A stretch of DNA of 64,000 bases from positions 62,001-126,000 of the forward strand of contig QXCR01000048.1 of NCBI GenBank assembly GCA_004380135.1, in the 5' to 3' direction. Positions 1 to 11,232 of this stretch are shown here, piece by piece (the first letter of the stretch is position 1; every line of letters starts with the position of its first letter). The DNA is from Stemphylium vesicarium (Eukaryota > Ascomycota > Dothideomycetes > Pleosporales > Pleosporaceae). A program made the position numbers and the translations under genes. The notes beneath the pieces were generated by a model. It saw only the letters and a list, made by a program, of their open reading frames with translations. It was not told where the DNA came from and searched no databases.

Positions 1-1112
1 TTATGACTTCGGTACGAAAGTCGTACGGCGGTGTCTCGGACGCGGGCGACACGAGGGGTGCTGGAGAAAAGCAACGAGCGTGGATGTGCCGTTGTGCCGA
101 TGTGCGGACTGCATGAATGACGCCTTGCTTCTTTTTTCTGGAGGGGGGACAGGAAAAAAAAGAGGGAATCGATAACGCTGGGCTTGCTTGCGTTTACTTC
201 TATCCGCCGAGGGCATTGATATATCAACTCATGCGTACCTCAGCGCCCTCGTCCTCATGCAACGCAATGGAAAAGGATCAATGGATTTGATATTTTCTCA
301 CCACCCAGGTCAATGTGACACTCAACCCCCTTGCACCTGCATCAAACTATCAATACCTCTCTAATACCCTTACCTTACCCTATCCCTTCCCTTCCCTTTC
401 CTTTCCTACTCTTACCCAGCTCCGCCATCTCCACTTACACCACCCACCCACCCACCCGCATACTCCGAAAAGCAGCCACGGCTCTCCATCGGAAATCCAG
501 CAATCTACAGGGTTAAAGCTGTGTGTATGTGGGTGGAGTGCTGGGGTTGTAAGTGTAAGCGCCGGTCCGTTCTGTTGTGCGAGGGCGGCAGGCGGGAAAA
601 AAAGAATCTATGACGGTGCCGAGATGCGCTAGTGTGGCGGCTTTTACTGGGATTGGGGGAGTGGAATGGATTGAAAGATGATTGGTGGGCGTTGTGCTGT
701 GTACCAGGGGAAGTGAGATGGGGGCGTAGAGTAGAGAGGGGCTTTGTGTTGCTTGTGCTGTTTTTGGGTGGAAGGAGGGATGGGGTATGTGTGTGATTGA
801 TGATGCTGATGATGATTCATAATTGATTAGTGGCGGAGGGAGTATTAATATATTTGCCTTATTTTTTCATATTGTTCGGGTTGGCGATGTGGATGTGTTG
901 ATTGCTAGAAGGACGTGCATACATGTGCGGTCAGGGTGAATCGCTGAACACGTGACTCGACAACTTCGACTATGATCTCCAAGGAATCTACAGGCTACTC
1001 TCAACTACAGCACAAAAAGCATTAAGATTCTAGGGTATAGCAAAACTACCCACGATAATGTACACATTTTACAAAGAGGAAGACAACAGCCTAACTACCC
1101 ATCAAAACTCAT
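1..1112. other. Intergenic, no gene recognised
   Basis: No reading frame here looks like conserved protein. There is a long pyrimidine-rich tract near 355-425 (runs of CCCTT and CCTTTCC) and a short CCCA repeat near 440-460. Around 845-875 the sequence is A+T-rich. The tract could belong to the promoter or 5' leader of a gene beyond the left edge; that is a guess. Confidence 0.5.
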
Positions 1113-1712
1113 TCACTCAATCACAGACTCATCCAACAACCTATCCAACCTAATCTGCAACTCCTCCGCCTTCCTACTATGCATAAACTCCCTCACACCT
1201 TCCACCTTCCTCCCATCCCCGCTCATCTTAACAAACAACACCGCCTCCGTCCACCACTCCGTGATCCCACTTTCCACAAGCTTGCTCCCCGTCTCTCCCT
1301 CGCCATCGACCATGCCCCCCATCAAACAATGCGCAATAACCGTATTCGTGTCGCGGCAAAAATGCACCGCCTGACCACCGTACCCGTCATCTTCCGGTCT
1401 GACCTCGAAGCTGCTGAAGATTTCGAATAGAGTTTCTATCTGGTCGCGGAAGGCGCGGATGGGGAGGCGCGGAAAGCGTAGGTCCGTGGGTAACGAGGAG
1501 TAGGTGAAGTCGCGGGTCGCGGTTGTGGTTAGGGCTTGAGGGCGCAGCGTGGAGTAGCTTTTTATAAAGGCGTTGAAGGTTTGCATGTGTGGTGTTTGGG
1601 CCTGGGTGCGCAAGGGGTAGAGATAGTATGCGAGTGGTGCGAGGGTTGCAATGGCTGCTAGAGTCGCGGTTGCGATACGAATTTCTGATGGGGTGAAGCG
1701 TAGATCTGCCAT
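1113..1712 (-). CDS. NTF2-like/SnoaL-type fungal protein with N-terminal hydrophobic segment
   Basis: Single-exon protein of 199 residues. Residues 13-32 are hydrophobic and end in a Tyr/Leu/Pro turn, which could be a membrane anchor or signal anchor. The rest fits a small alpha+beta NTF2-like (SnoaL) fold: a long N-terminal helix, then the conserved stretch around VHFCRDTNTVIAHC and the strand EWWTEAVLFVKMS near the C terminus, both typical of a widespread ascomycete family. No catalytic residues can be assigned and the substrate is unknown. The start ATG lies in a CCATCATGGC context, and no in-frame upstream ATG extends the conserved part. It is transcribed away from the NmrA-like gene. The fold assignment is from recognition of the pattern, not from a search. 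Confidence 0.75.
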   Translation of the reverse strand: MADLRFTPSEIRIATATLAAIATLAPLAYYLYPLRTQAQTPHMQTFNAFIKSYSTLRPQALTTTATRDFTYSSLPTDLRFPRLPIRAFRDQIETLFEIFSSFEVRPEDDGYGGQAVHFCRDTNTVIAHCLMGGMVDGEGETGSKLVESGITEWWTEAVLFVKMSGDGRKVEGVREFMHSRKAEELQIRLDRLLDESVIE

Positions 1713-2451
1713 GATGGTATTATTTCTGGTGAGTCTGTGAATCTGGATTGCAACGACGACATTGGGAGTTTATAAGGCGAGATCACTTTGAGCTACGACC
1801 TCCTAGATTTCTGATGAACATTGCTCCGACCTTACTGAAATATTGGGTCGGTGTTGTGCACTGTTGATGGGGAGAATTGGTATCGCCGCGGCACACTACA
1901 GCACCCCTACCCGCATTGATCGCCGCAAGCGAGCAGAACCTCGACAAGACAAGGTGTATGATCTACGCAACCGCCTATTTCTGCACCTTCCAGCCGCAAC
2001 ACCGGCGATCAAACCTGATGATGCGTATGGCTTGCATCAGGCTGTGGTTGAGCACACTCACTGGTAATGGACCTGCATAATCAACGCCAGCGCCCGCGGG
2101 GTCCCTCACCGACCCGGTGCCTTGTGAAACCTCACGAAGAACCCACTCATTTGCCCGTAGCTCCCAAACTCCGCAGCTTACTCGTGGGATCAGCGCAGTA
2201 AGAGTGGACCTAGAGTTGGTGACAGAAGAAACAATGGGCCTAGGGTGCTTGCGGGGCCGGTGCCCTCAACGTTTGCGGGTACGTTTAGGTGACCTTTGGT
2301 GCGCATATCAGCGTGGCTACCTCTGCTGCTCTGTGTCTGTGTTTCCTTCTTGCTGGAAATTGACCTTTGTGAAGTTCAAAGACCAAGCTCACGATCACTT
2401 ACTTTGTTAAGAGGCCAAGCACTTTTTCGTTCCCAACTAAGCATCTTCGCC
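1713..2451. other. Divergent intergenic region between NTF2-like and NmrA-like genes
   Basis: This stretch separates two divergent start codons and should hold both promoters. No TATA element, repeat or further coding signal stands out. An open frame runs upstream of the NmrA start from 2296, but that part shows no conservation to the family. Confidence 0.5.
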
Positions 2452-3414
2452 ATGGCCGCCACGAAAGCCATCCTTGTCGCCGGCGCAACTGGTAAGCAAG
2501 GTGGTGCCGTACTCGAGCAACTCGCCTCGCACCCATCGCACGCCCAGTTTACGCTCTTGGCTGTCACCCGTGATGCCAACTCCAGTTCCGCCAAAAAGAT
2601 TGTAGAGCGCCATCCCGATGTTAAGATCGTGCAGGGCAACCTGGACGAGCCCAAAGAGCTGTTTGCATCAGCAAAGGCTGCTCTCAAGGAAGCCGGAAAG
2701 GAAGAGAAGGTTTGGGGTGTGTACTCGGTGCAAGTATCGCTAGGCAAGAATGTCACCCACGAGAGCGAGGTGGTGCAGGGCAACGCTCTCATCGACACAT
2801 CCATTGAAGAAGGCGTCACACACTTTGTCTACTCGAGCGTCGACCGCGGCGGCAACGAGCGCAGCTTCGAGAACAAGACGCCTATCCCACATTTCCAAAG
2901 CAAGTACGAGATCGAGCAGCACCTTCTCGAGAAGGCGGGCAAGAACGGCGAGAACATGGGCTGGACCATTCTCCGTCCCGTCGCTTTCATGGACAACCTC
3001 ACGCCCGCATTTCCGACCAAGGTCTTCCTCGCAGCCCTCCGCGACACACTTCAAGGAAAGTCCCTCCAATGGGTTTCCGTCGAGGACATTGGTCTCTTCG
3101 GTGCGCGCGCCTTTGTCGACAACGAAGAATGGAACGGTCGAGCCGAGGGTCTCGCCGGCAGCGAACTTACCATGGACGAGATGAGCGGATGTTTCGAGCG
3201 TGTCATTGGTAGCCCTGTCCCCGCAACCTACGGCTTCCTTGGATCGACTCTCATGTGGGCCGTCACTGAGGTGAATGTCATGATTAGTTGGTTTGCCGCA
3301 GAGGGTTATGGCGCAGATATCAGCAAGTTGAAGAAGGAAGAGCCCAAGTTATGCGATTTCGAGACTTGGCTGGCGGAGAGGAGTGGGTGGAAGGGACAGG
3401 CTATCAAGCGATAG
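2452..3414 (+). CDS. NmrA-like NAD(P)-binding protein (atypical SDR)
   Basis: Single exon, 320 residues. A Rossmann nucleotide-binding motif GATGKQG sits at residues 11-17, after a short beta strand, as in NmrA and HSCARG proteins. The segment HFVYSSVDRGG near residues 124-133 fits the atypical short-chain dehydrogenase core, with no YxxxK catalytic pair evident. Such proteins bind NAD(P) and act either as redox sensors (NmrA binds the GATA factor AreA in Aspergillus) or as oxidoreductases. The role of this one is unknown. The start was set at the ATG in a CGCCATGGC context, just before the Rossmann strand. An upstream in-frame extension to 2296 looks non-coding. Confidence 0.88.
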   Translation: MAATKAILVAGATGKQGGAVLEQLASHPSHAQFTLLAVTRDANSSSAKKIVERHPDVKIVQGNLDEPKELFASAKAALKEAGKEEKVWGVYSVQVSLGKNVTHESEVVQGNALIDTSIEEGVTHFVYSSVDRGGNERSFENKTPIPHFQSKYEIEQHLLEKAGKNGENMGWTILRPVAFMDNLTPAFPTKVFLAALRDTLQGKSLQWVSVEDIGLFGARAFVDNEEWNGRAEGLAGSELTMDEMSGCFERVIGSPVPATYGFLGSTLMWAVTEVNVMISWFAAEGYGADISKLKKEEPKLCDFETWLAERSGWKGQAIKR

Positions 3415-3906
3415 ATTGCGCTGACATGTGAGGACGGGGTTAACGATTAGTCTCGGACTTTGGGCATTGGGAGGGATTGTATGGCTTCAATAAATGGATT
3501 TGCATCTCGTTGGCTCTGATCTCATGGTTTCTGTTATATTGGATTTCGTGTCCAAGGCTGCACTGTAAATTTGCCAATCTACATGACCGTTTGCACATGC
3601 TAAAGCGGTGCTTCACTCCGCGGTGGAAATGGCCCAATCTCTCTATGGGTACATGTCCGAAAAGCTTGAAAAGACGAATTCCGGCACATATGAACTCAGT
3701 ACCAGAAGCTAATAGCGAAGGCTGAGGGCCTTGTTTATCCATTACATGCTACGATATGCAAGACGACTGAATTGGTCAAGATAAGAGTAATCTGCTTCAT
3801 TCTTCATACACGAAGCTTCAAAGGCTATCTAGGATACACTCGACTACTTCCACGTCGAAATACGAATTATCATCACCATCATCCCCACTACCACTCTCGC
3901 CGACAC
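3415..3906. other. Convergent 3' intergenic region
   Basis: Both flanking genes end here, so it should contain two 3' UTRs. No conserved ORF, repeat or structural RNA was recognised. Confidence 0.5.
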
Positions 3907-4498
3907 CTACAAAGACAGCAAATTCCACAGTGCCAACCCCCCAGCCACAACCGGCGTAACCAACCTCAGCCTATTCCAGCTGGCCCACTGCATGGCAATC
4001 TCCTGCGCCTGTCCCAACTCCTTCTCGCCACTCCTCTCCGCCAGCGCCTCAAGCTTATCATTCAACGGCTGCATGTTGAGCGCCGAGTGCAGAATAGTCG
4101 TCAAATGCATGAGCGCCGAGACACCAAACAGCTTCCAATCACTACGCGCAAGCATGCCCTCGCGATAAACGGCGTAGCCCGCGTAAGCGTAGCCCAGGAA
4201 GCCGAGCGTGGAAATGGGGCGGAAGAACTGGTTTCCGACTGTCCAGCACAGCGGCCATTGGCGGCCGAGGAGGCGGGCGCGGTCTTTGTGGTCGGGTGAG
4301 CCTGGGGGAGGGAAGTCGACTAGGAGCGCGGGGACGGTCATGTAGGATTGTGTGATTGCATTTCCTGTGGGGTGTTTTGTTAGATTTTGGTGGGGATTGG
4401 GGATGGGGAAGGGGAAGGGGAGATTGTGTACCGGCGAGGATGAAGGAGAAGGTGATGCAAGTCCCCGCAACGCTTTTTACAATGATGTTGTCGGACAT
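3907..4498 (-). CDS. DUF1772 integral membrane protein (anthrone-oxygenase-like family)
   Basis: Two exons, 4498-4432 and 4364-3907, joined by a 67-nt GT-AG intron in phase 1; the product has 174 residues. The first exon gives a short hydrophobic helix (SVAGTCITFSFILAG). The second gives three further hydrophobic helices, including FLGYAYAGYAVYREG, KLFGVSALMHLTTILHSAL and a C-terminal VVAGGLALWNLL. The Pro-rich loop FPPPGSPDHKDRARLLGRQW and four-helix layout fit DUF1772. That family includes noranthrone monooxygenases such as HypC, but most members are unlinked to polyketide genes and uncharacterised. No polyketide synthase is present here, so an enzymatic role should not be assumed. Confidence 0.8.
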
Positions 4499-4560
4499 GG
4501 TGGATGTGTTTTGGTGTTGTTTTCGCTGGTAGTCTTCGGCGTTGAATGGAAGCTGTGGTG

Positions 4561-4607
4561 AAGAAGAAGAAGAAGAAGAAGAAGAAGAAGAAGAAGAAGA
4601 AGAAGAA
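4561..4607. repeat. (AAG)n microsatellite, about 15 units
   Basis: An uninterrupted AAG run begins 63 bp upstream of the DUF1772 start codon, in its likely promoter or 5' leader (TTC on the transcribed strand). Such a pure run is expected to vary in length between strains. Confidence 0.97.
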
Positions 4608-7403
4608 TGACAGCGTTTGGCTTCACGAGGGAGAAAAGTTGGAAGCGACAAGATAAATACCTTGAACAAACTAATCATCAACGCGCATGCATCGGACCCC
4701 GATTCTGCGTGTGAGTAACCCTTTCCCGTTCCCGAGGGCGTCGCACCCCTCAAAAACCCGTAAAGCCCGTCTTGGGTCGTGTGTGCCCCACTATGCATCA
4801 CCCAGACCATGCGCGGGTGTCCATGGTTGTTGTTCCTGGCGCGGGGCGGCAATTGTAGTTCGGTTCCCCACGTCCGTCGCGTCGCACTAGGCGTTTTGGG
4901 AAAGTCTAAATCGGGACCGCCACTATTGTTGCATCATGATGGCCAAGGTGCGATTTTCGGATGCTCTGGAAGTGAGAGACTTGGTTGTGCCTTGTCCAGG
5001 AGATAATGTCGGTGAGTTGTGAGTGCGCTGGCGGCGTAGGAGAGAGGAGGGTTGCGGTTGCTGGCGCATACAACGTGTCTCTGCGGCATCGCTGGCCGAG
5101 GGATGCGATGTGTGTTATGGAAGCCGGTGTATCATGTGCAGGGTCATGTTGCTCATGCGATGTGGGCATTCTCGACACTGAGAGTCATAAGATTTTGACT
5201 AGCGATCTTGTTGGTTGCTTTTTGCAGAAGGCTCATTACTCCATGCGCTTCCACAATACCTCCTCAACACGACGCCTGAGATGGTTGTAACTGTAACAGG
5301 TCCTACTGAGCATCAATTTAAGAACCCATAGCATGTGGTCGTTTGGTTCAGAAACTTGGGCGCTGCATACCTATTATCTTCCCCTTCACTTATTGAACCA
5401 AATACATGTGTCGACACAATCCCCTTTATATTAGCTCTTAAAACACTTCAGAGGAAATGATACATGTCTGTGGATTGCTTTCTCTCGTTCTCGCTATGAA
5501 AAGATAGGAAAATGAGCAACGGCCTCATATACATTCCATCTATCAATCATCCCTGCGATTCTCACCAAACTATGGTCTGGCCTGCTATGTCTCTCAACTC
5601 AGACTACATCATCAAGTGCGCATCTCTGCCATTATTTTTGAGATCTCGCCAGGCAAAGCCCACAGGAACATCGAACTGTATAGAGAAAGTTTTGTTAGGA
5701 AGTGGACAGAGAGTGCGGTGAGGTGAGAAAGAGAAGAGAGATAGTAGTAGGGGGATTTATACACCCCACCCTTCATCAAACCCTCCGCAGAGTTTCGCAA
5801 AAGAACCTATCATGTCTCTATGAACCGCAACCGAAGGAAACATATAGGTATACGCCGCGGACAAAAGTTTCAAGACATGTACTACAAGTTCACCTTTTTC
5901 ACACCTTGGTTGGCTGCTTCGGTAGTCTGCAGCGGTTTGGCCTTGGCTGATTATCGCACAGCGATTCCAACTCCCAGCACATACTCTTAAAAACTTCATT
6001 TCTCAGCCATGCAAAAGCCTAGGCTTTACTTCCACCCAGACTTCAGACATATCGTCCGCTGCCACCCTTTCATTTGTCTGCAACAGCGCCCCTCTTCCCC
6101 CACCCCACTCCAGTAGCCTATGGAGTTTTTAAAGAAGGGGAAGCAACACCATAATGAGCGGCCTTAGGCTTTTTGTTAAAGTTTAGGAAAGTGTAGTGAA
6201 GAAGAGAAGAAACTAGGACTTTGGGTAGACTTTATACCTTTGTGTCCACGACGACCAGCTCTAATCTCATCGTGGCAGATTTTAATCCTCTTGTGACCGG
6301 CGTATACATGTGCCGTGTACTGCTTGGTTTCCTTCTTCTCTCTCTCCTCACCCTGTCTCAAGACACACCAACATCGAAAAGACATCGACTTGGACGTCTC
6401 GCGTTTCTGGAGACGAGACAAGAAGGCACATAATAGGCTCATTTTCAAATTTTGATCTCTTCAAGTAGGCAGAAAGTCTTTAAACAAAGTGAGGAGGGAG
6501 AACAAAGTCAATATCTTTATAACAACTATCCACACATACAGACACCCATCAACGCAACGTGATACATTTTTTAATTCTCGCGAGAGAGACACAGGAAAGA
6601 AATCTACCTATTCTTCACCAACTTTAATCTAACAACCGCAAAACGTACAATAAAAGGACAGAAAATAGACAACAAGGTGCAGAGTGTGCGACATTTTATA
6701 CCTCTATGCGCCGTATACTAGCATAATCACTACTTTGCAGCGGTACGCGCAGCGAAAAAAGACATGAGTTGTCTTCCCTATGTCCTATTATGGAGGTAAA
6801 GTAAGGGAGAGTGGTAGACAAAGCGGACATGTCAAAGGCCTTGACTGGTTTTTTTTTCGTACAGGCCGGGAAGACGGGTATCGCGACGTCTTCTTATATT
6901 TTTATTCTAATACATTTAACAAATAAATAAGGCTTTAGAAAGAAAGAGAGAGAGAGAGAGCGAGACGAAGACCAAGGCACCAGAAGTATGATATTTCCAC
7001 CGCACTAGCGCAAGAAAATTGGTAGATGATCCTTTGCTTTCTTAGGGTATGGAGCGGAATAAATGGTTTTGCATAGTCTGCACAGCTAGCCATGGTAAAC
7101 ACTGGCTCTGCGCCATCCCTCTTTTACATCTTTCGTTTCTTTGCTATTACCGCCGAAGATACAGGCTTAGTTCATATGGAACAACGTCCGTAACAGCGCT
7201 ATATTGAGATCCCTGCTCGCTTTTTTGTTTATCTGGAAAATTGAGGCATCACAAAAGGAATGTTGAAAGACAAAAGGGTGAGACATGAATGTAATAGATA
7301 TGATGTGTTTGAGCTGTCATCACGTCTACCACCGTAAGTTTTGTAAGGAGAGAAAGGGGGAAGGGAAAGTGGAATTGAACAATGTGTGACGTACGGCGAC
7401 ATA

Positions 7404-7640
7404 TGCCCAGAAAACTTGGTTTTTTGAGGGCAAAAGCGGAAAGGGCGGAGGAACACATGTGAGCGAGACCGGCTAATTTTTGAGAGGCAAGAACGGAAAG
7501 GGGGGCAGAGGAACACATATGTACTCCATATCATTATTCCCGAGAAGCAAGTACAGAGAAGGGCAGAGAAACACATGAGTATTCTAGGTCTTCATTTTCG
7601 AGGTACCAGAACGGAAAGGGCAGACGAATACATGTGCTCC
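7404..7640. repeat. Four-copy degenerate tandem repeat, unit about 57-60 bp
   Basis: Four units share a core of the form GGAAAGGGCAGAGGAA followed by CACATGTG. The CACATGTG-like element recurs at about 7453, 7513, 7571 and 7629, giving periods of 60, 58 and 57 bp. Each unit is preceded by an A/T-rich half ending in TTTTTGAGGGCAA or a relative. The copies are diverged, so this is an old array. The open minus-strand frames here only reflect the periodicity. Confidence 0.8.
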
Positions 7641-7738
7641 AGAACCCACATTCTCGATGGAATTTCTAAGACTTCAGGCGTGATGAGAGAAGGAAAGAAA
7701 GAGTCAGAGTTACTGCAAGGCTGGTATTTATATCTCCA

Positions 7739-7760
7739 CCACACACACACACACACACAC
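7739..7760. repeat. (CA)n dinucleotide microsatellite
   Basis: A pure run of about eleven CA units, just right of the ~58-bp tandem repeat. Confidence 0.95.
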
Positions 7761-7986
7761 GCCAAGAGCTCAGTCCCGCAAGGAGATGCATCGGACAAGC
7801 AGTAAAGAAAACTCGCCAACGCTCACGCCTCGAAAATCGAGCAAGTGCATCGCATGTGAAAAACCCCATAGAAAATAAGTACGAAAAAATCTACGATTCA
7901 AAGGAAATAGCTACGCCATGGAAATGCTGTCCCACCCCCGAAAAAACGCCATAATCTATCCACCAGCAACAATAACCTCTCCCCCA

Positions 7987-10900
7987 TCACAACTCCTCAA
8001 CCTCACTCCTCTCCACCCTCCCCTCACCATCCCTCGTCCTCCTCCCCTTCCCCATCCGAAACCCCACCTCAGTCCTCTTATCATCCGTCAGCCTCCCCCA
8101 CTCCAACAACAGCCTAAACATATAAACCTCCATATCCTCCTTGCGCAGCACCTTCTCCGTCCAAACCTTGCCATCCCTCGCAATCTTCTCCGCAGCCTTG
8201 ATCTGGCCTTCCATCATGCGCTTATTCCTTTCTTCAACGCCGTAGCCGCCGAAGAAGGCCAGGGAGGACAAGAGGTCGTGGAGGCGGAGGTCGACGGGGA
8301 CAAAGTGCTTCCAGGCTGTGAGGCGGCCTTCGTACCATTCGCGGAAGAGGGCGGCTTTGAAGACGACCGAGTTGGATTGGAGGAAGGGGATGAAGCGGCT
8401 GGAAAACCCGGCGCCGTCAGTGTCGAAGAGGTAGCGGTAGCGCCAGTGTTGCTTGAAGTCGATGGGGTCGCCGAAGCCGAATTCGCGCGTTTGATCGGTG
8501 CAGTCTTGACCGACGCAACGCGCGATAGGGCCGACCAGACGGACGTCCGTCTTCGTCTCGAGGTACCTCTTGATGTCGTTTGTGCGCTTCAGCATGTATT
8601 CGAAATGGCCACTGTGATCGGTCTTGGGGAGGAGAATGGGCTGACGCGAAGTTTCGTTGTTGAGAAGGTGCACGAGTCGTTGGCGAAGCATGCCTTTCCA
8701 GGTTCCATACGTGGTAACACCTTCGGTAGTCGTGCCACGCCAGAAGAAGACATCTGACTTGTCCACAAAATGGGGATCGGGCGCCTTCTCGTCGAAGCCG
8801 TACTTGTTCTTGTCCGCGTAGTTCCAGGGCGACGGATACCGTATGTCGACAAATCCAGGGGCACGGCTCTGGCTGAAGATGGGGACGATGTCGTGTGTAC
8901 CCTTGAGGCTTGATGGGCTGAGGTGCATGCCGTGGAGGTTCGCAATATCGGGCTGGTGACAGGGACTTGACGACAATGTCCAGTTCGCTACAAAGGCGCC
9001 AACAGAATGACCCTGGGGGCAAGTATGGCAAAACGTTTTTGTATTCCAGTGACGCTCCTTCCGTGCCCGCGAATCGGGCGGACAAGCGATCGACCCATAC
9101 GTTTCGAATGCAGGTTTGACGCGAGCGTCTTCGAAGAAATGTGGATCTGTCCTGACACGATCGCCGTGTAACCACTTCTGCGCACGATCGGTACTGAAAC
9201 CCTTGGCTGAACGCGCCGACTCGGAGGTGGGGTATGGCTGCGGATTATCCAATGCATCTTGGAGGCGCTCGTAAGGGACGGCTACACGACTTTCGTCCTG
9301 CATATTCATAGCCAGGTCCATATCTGGAAGGAACTCGGCGAACTGTTGGATCATGGTAATGACGCCCTCCATTGTTTCTCGGTGCAATTCTTCAACGTTG
9401 TTGAACATCTCTGCTTTTCCATCTCTTATACGGACACCACCAATAGCCTCGTGCGTGGCCAGCACAGTAGCCGTACGCAGTCGCAAGTCGTCAGGATTGA
9501 AGGACGAAAAGGGCGCTAGATCCTCCTCGATATTGTCATAATCGTCGATTACAATTGAATTCCGATTGACTGCAAAGATGTACCATTGGTCGAAATTGGG
9601 AGGGGGGTCGCGCTTGTAGCGTTGCCTGTAATGCACTACAGCCTCTGCGATGGACTTGCTCCGATGCGCCTGTGACGCCCACTCGTCATGTTGCACGCCA
9701 GCGATTTCGATCAGAGTAGCAATGGGGTGCTCGAGTACTGGTCCCTGTCGACGATATATGACGACACCGATGGAAAAGGCGATGAGGAGTACGATGAATG
9801 CCGCCGACTGGTTCCTGCCCAGACGGACTGGCACTGTAGAGCGTATGCGAGTTTCGATGTTGGTATCTGTTACCAGATGGATGATCAGCGCAATGGTAAG
9901 CAATGTCAAGCATAAGACAAGTCCGACTGTGGACTTTGGTGGAAACGAGTAGGACACGCCGGTCCCCAGAGCTCGAAGAACGCCGATATATGCAGAAGAA
10001 AATGCAACAATGAGCACCGAGCTCATAACGCCGTACAATCGAGCCTACATAGTTAGCAGAGGCAAGAGGAAGTGATGATTAGAACGTACCGATTTTATGA
10101 AACATAACGTCATAAAGGGTATCATCAACGATAAACGCAAAAGACTAAGGAGATACTCGGAAGGAAACGAGAGCATCCACTCGCGATGCTCGGGCATTGC
10201 AGGGTAAATGACAATGCCGGCGACAACAAGAACCAAGGATGATGCCTGGGCCTCATTAGCATTGAGGTAGTATAAAGTGGCCATGAAACCTACAGTTAAC
10301 GTCAAGCCGACCAGAAGGTGATTGGAAGTGCCATCTTGAAGGTGGATGGTCCAGTCATCCGGCTCAGATATGCTGTCGTCGATCAAGCGGTAGAGCACCT
10401 GGACGATTACGCAGTCCAGTAAGAAACTAAGGAATTGTAGAGAAGGAATGGCAGTCGCTGTCGAGTTTGCGATGGGGCAGATGTACGTGGAGCGCAGGGT
10501 GCTGGACTTGATGATGACGAGGAAGCTGCTGATGGCTAGCAGCACAGAGGGGATGATGTAGCGCGTGGAGCTGTCGAAGACGAAGCCGAAGACGCGGTCG
10601 AGTGGTGTGCGCGTACGGGTGTTAGCACTCCAGGCGGGGTACTGCCGCTGGCTGGGATGGCGGATGCTATGGCACAGGGCCGTGACGAGAGGGACGAATG
10701 CCTGGATGGGTCAGTACTGGCTGGATACAAATATACGAGCACTGCACACCAAGGCGGAGGGTCCGCTGCATTCAACATGGCTGATGACGCGGTAGAAGAT
10801 GCCTATGCGACCGCATATGGCGAACAAGAGTACGGCCAACAGCGCCCCGACAGCCCTTATGCTCCATGCTCTTCGTCGCCCGGGCTGGCCGGACTCTGTC

Positions 10901-11232
10901 CATATCTCTTCGCCTGGATGTCTAGTCTGCACATTATTCAGTGCTATTGCGACATATCTCGTCGGCGGTCGCGGCTGGTTGTTGCGCCAGGCCCAGGCTT
11001 CACTGGCGACGAGGGCGAGACCGGTAAGCAGCAGGACAACGGCGACGGTATGCAGCGGCTTGTCCAGAGCAAAGGAGTATTCGACGGGGGTTGCAGTACT
11101 CAGGTAGGCAGATGCTAAGACGAGGCCGCTATACATGGGGGTCAGCTGTGCTGTAACGCTTCGGCTTCGCGCCTGCCAGGCAGACAGTCTAGGCGTGCCT
11201 TACCACGGGAAGAAGAGGGCCTTCCTGTCCAT
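7987..11232 (-). CDS. Large multispanning GT90/CAP10-type glycosyltransferase
   Basis: Four exons, 11232-11204, 11128-10750, 10701-10090 and 10044-7987, give 1025 residues in one frame. Introns are 45-75 nt, with GT-AG ends and CTGAC-type branch points. The N-terminal ~460 residues are a series of hydrophobic segments, i.e. a multi-pass membrane region. The C-terminal half is a CAP10/GT90 domain: FFWRGTTTEG near residue 771, then RYRYLFDTDGAGFSSRF near 873 and a following LQSNSVVFK and HFVPV block. This matches the family of Cryptococcus Cap10 and Cxt1 xylosyltransferases, so transfer of a sugar to a glycan in the secretory pathway is likely. Donor and acceptor are unknown. The first exon is only 29 nt and is the least certain part; translation could also begin at the ATG at 11136. 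Confidence 0.88.

Larger units (their letters stand above)
4608..7986. other. Gene-free block rich in simple sequence and degenerate repeats
   Basis: No ORF longer than about 120 codons with coding character was found on either strand. The block has A+T-rich patches (for example 6885-6930), a GA run near 6943-6962, and a TATA-like element at about 5756 followed by a CT-rich stretch and CAAAAGAACC at 5797-5806. That layout recurs in the 24-26.6 kb block. A tandem repeat and a CA microsatellite at its right end are listed separately. It lies between the DUF1772 upstream region and the GT90 3' end. Confidence 0.6.

Noticed and set aside
7404..7640. Regularly spaced repeats resembling a CRISPR array
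   Set aside because: Units are diverged along their whole length, the spacing sequence is also repeated, and the DNA is eukaryotic; it is a degenerate minisatellite.
7918..8757. 279-codon plus-strand open frame
   Set aside because: It lies antisense to the conserved GT90 domain and shares its codon periodicity; composition is not that of a real protein.
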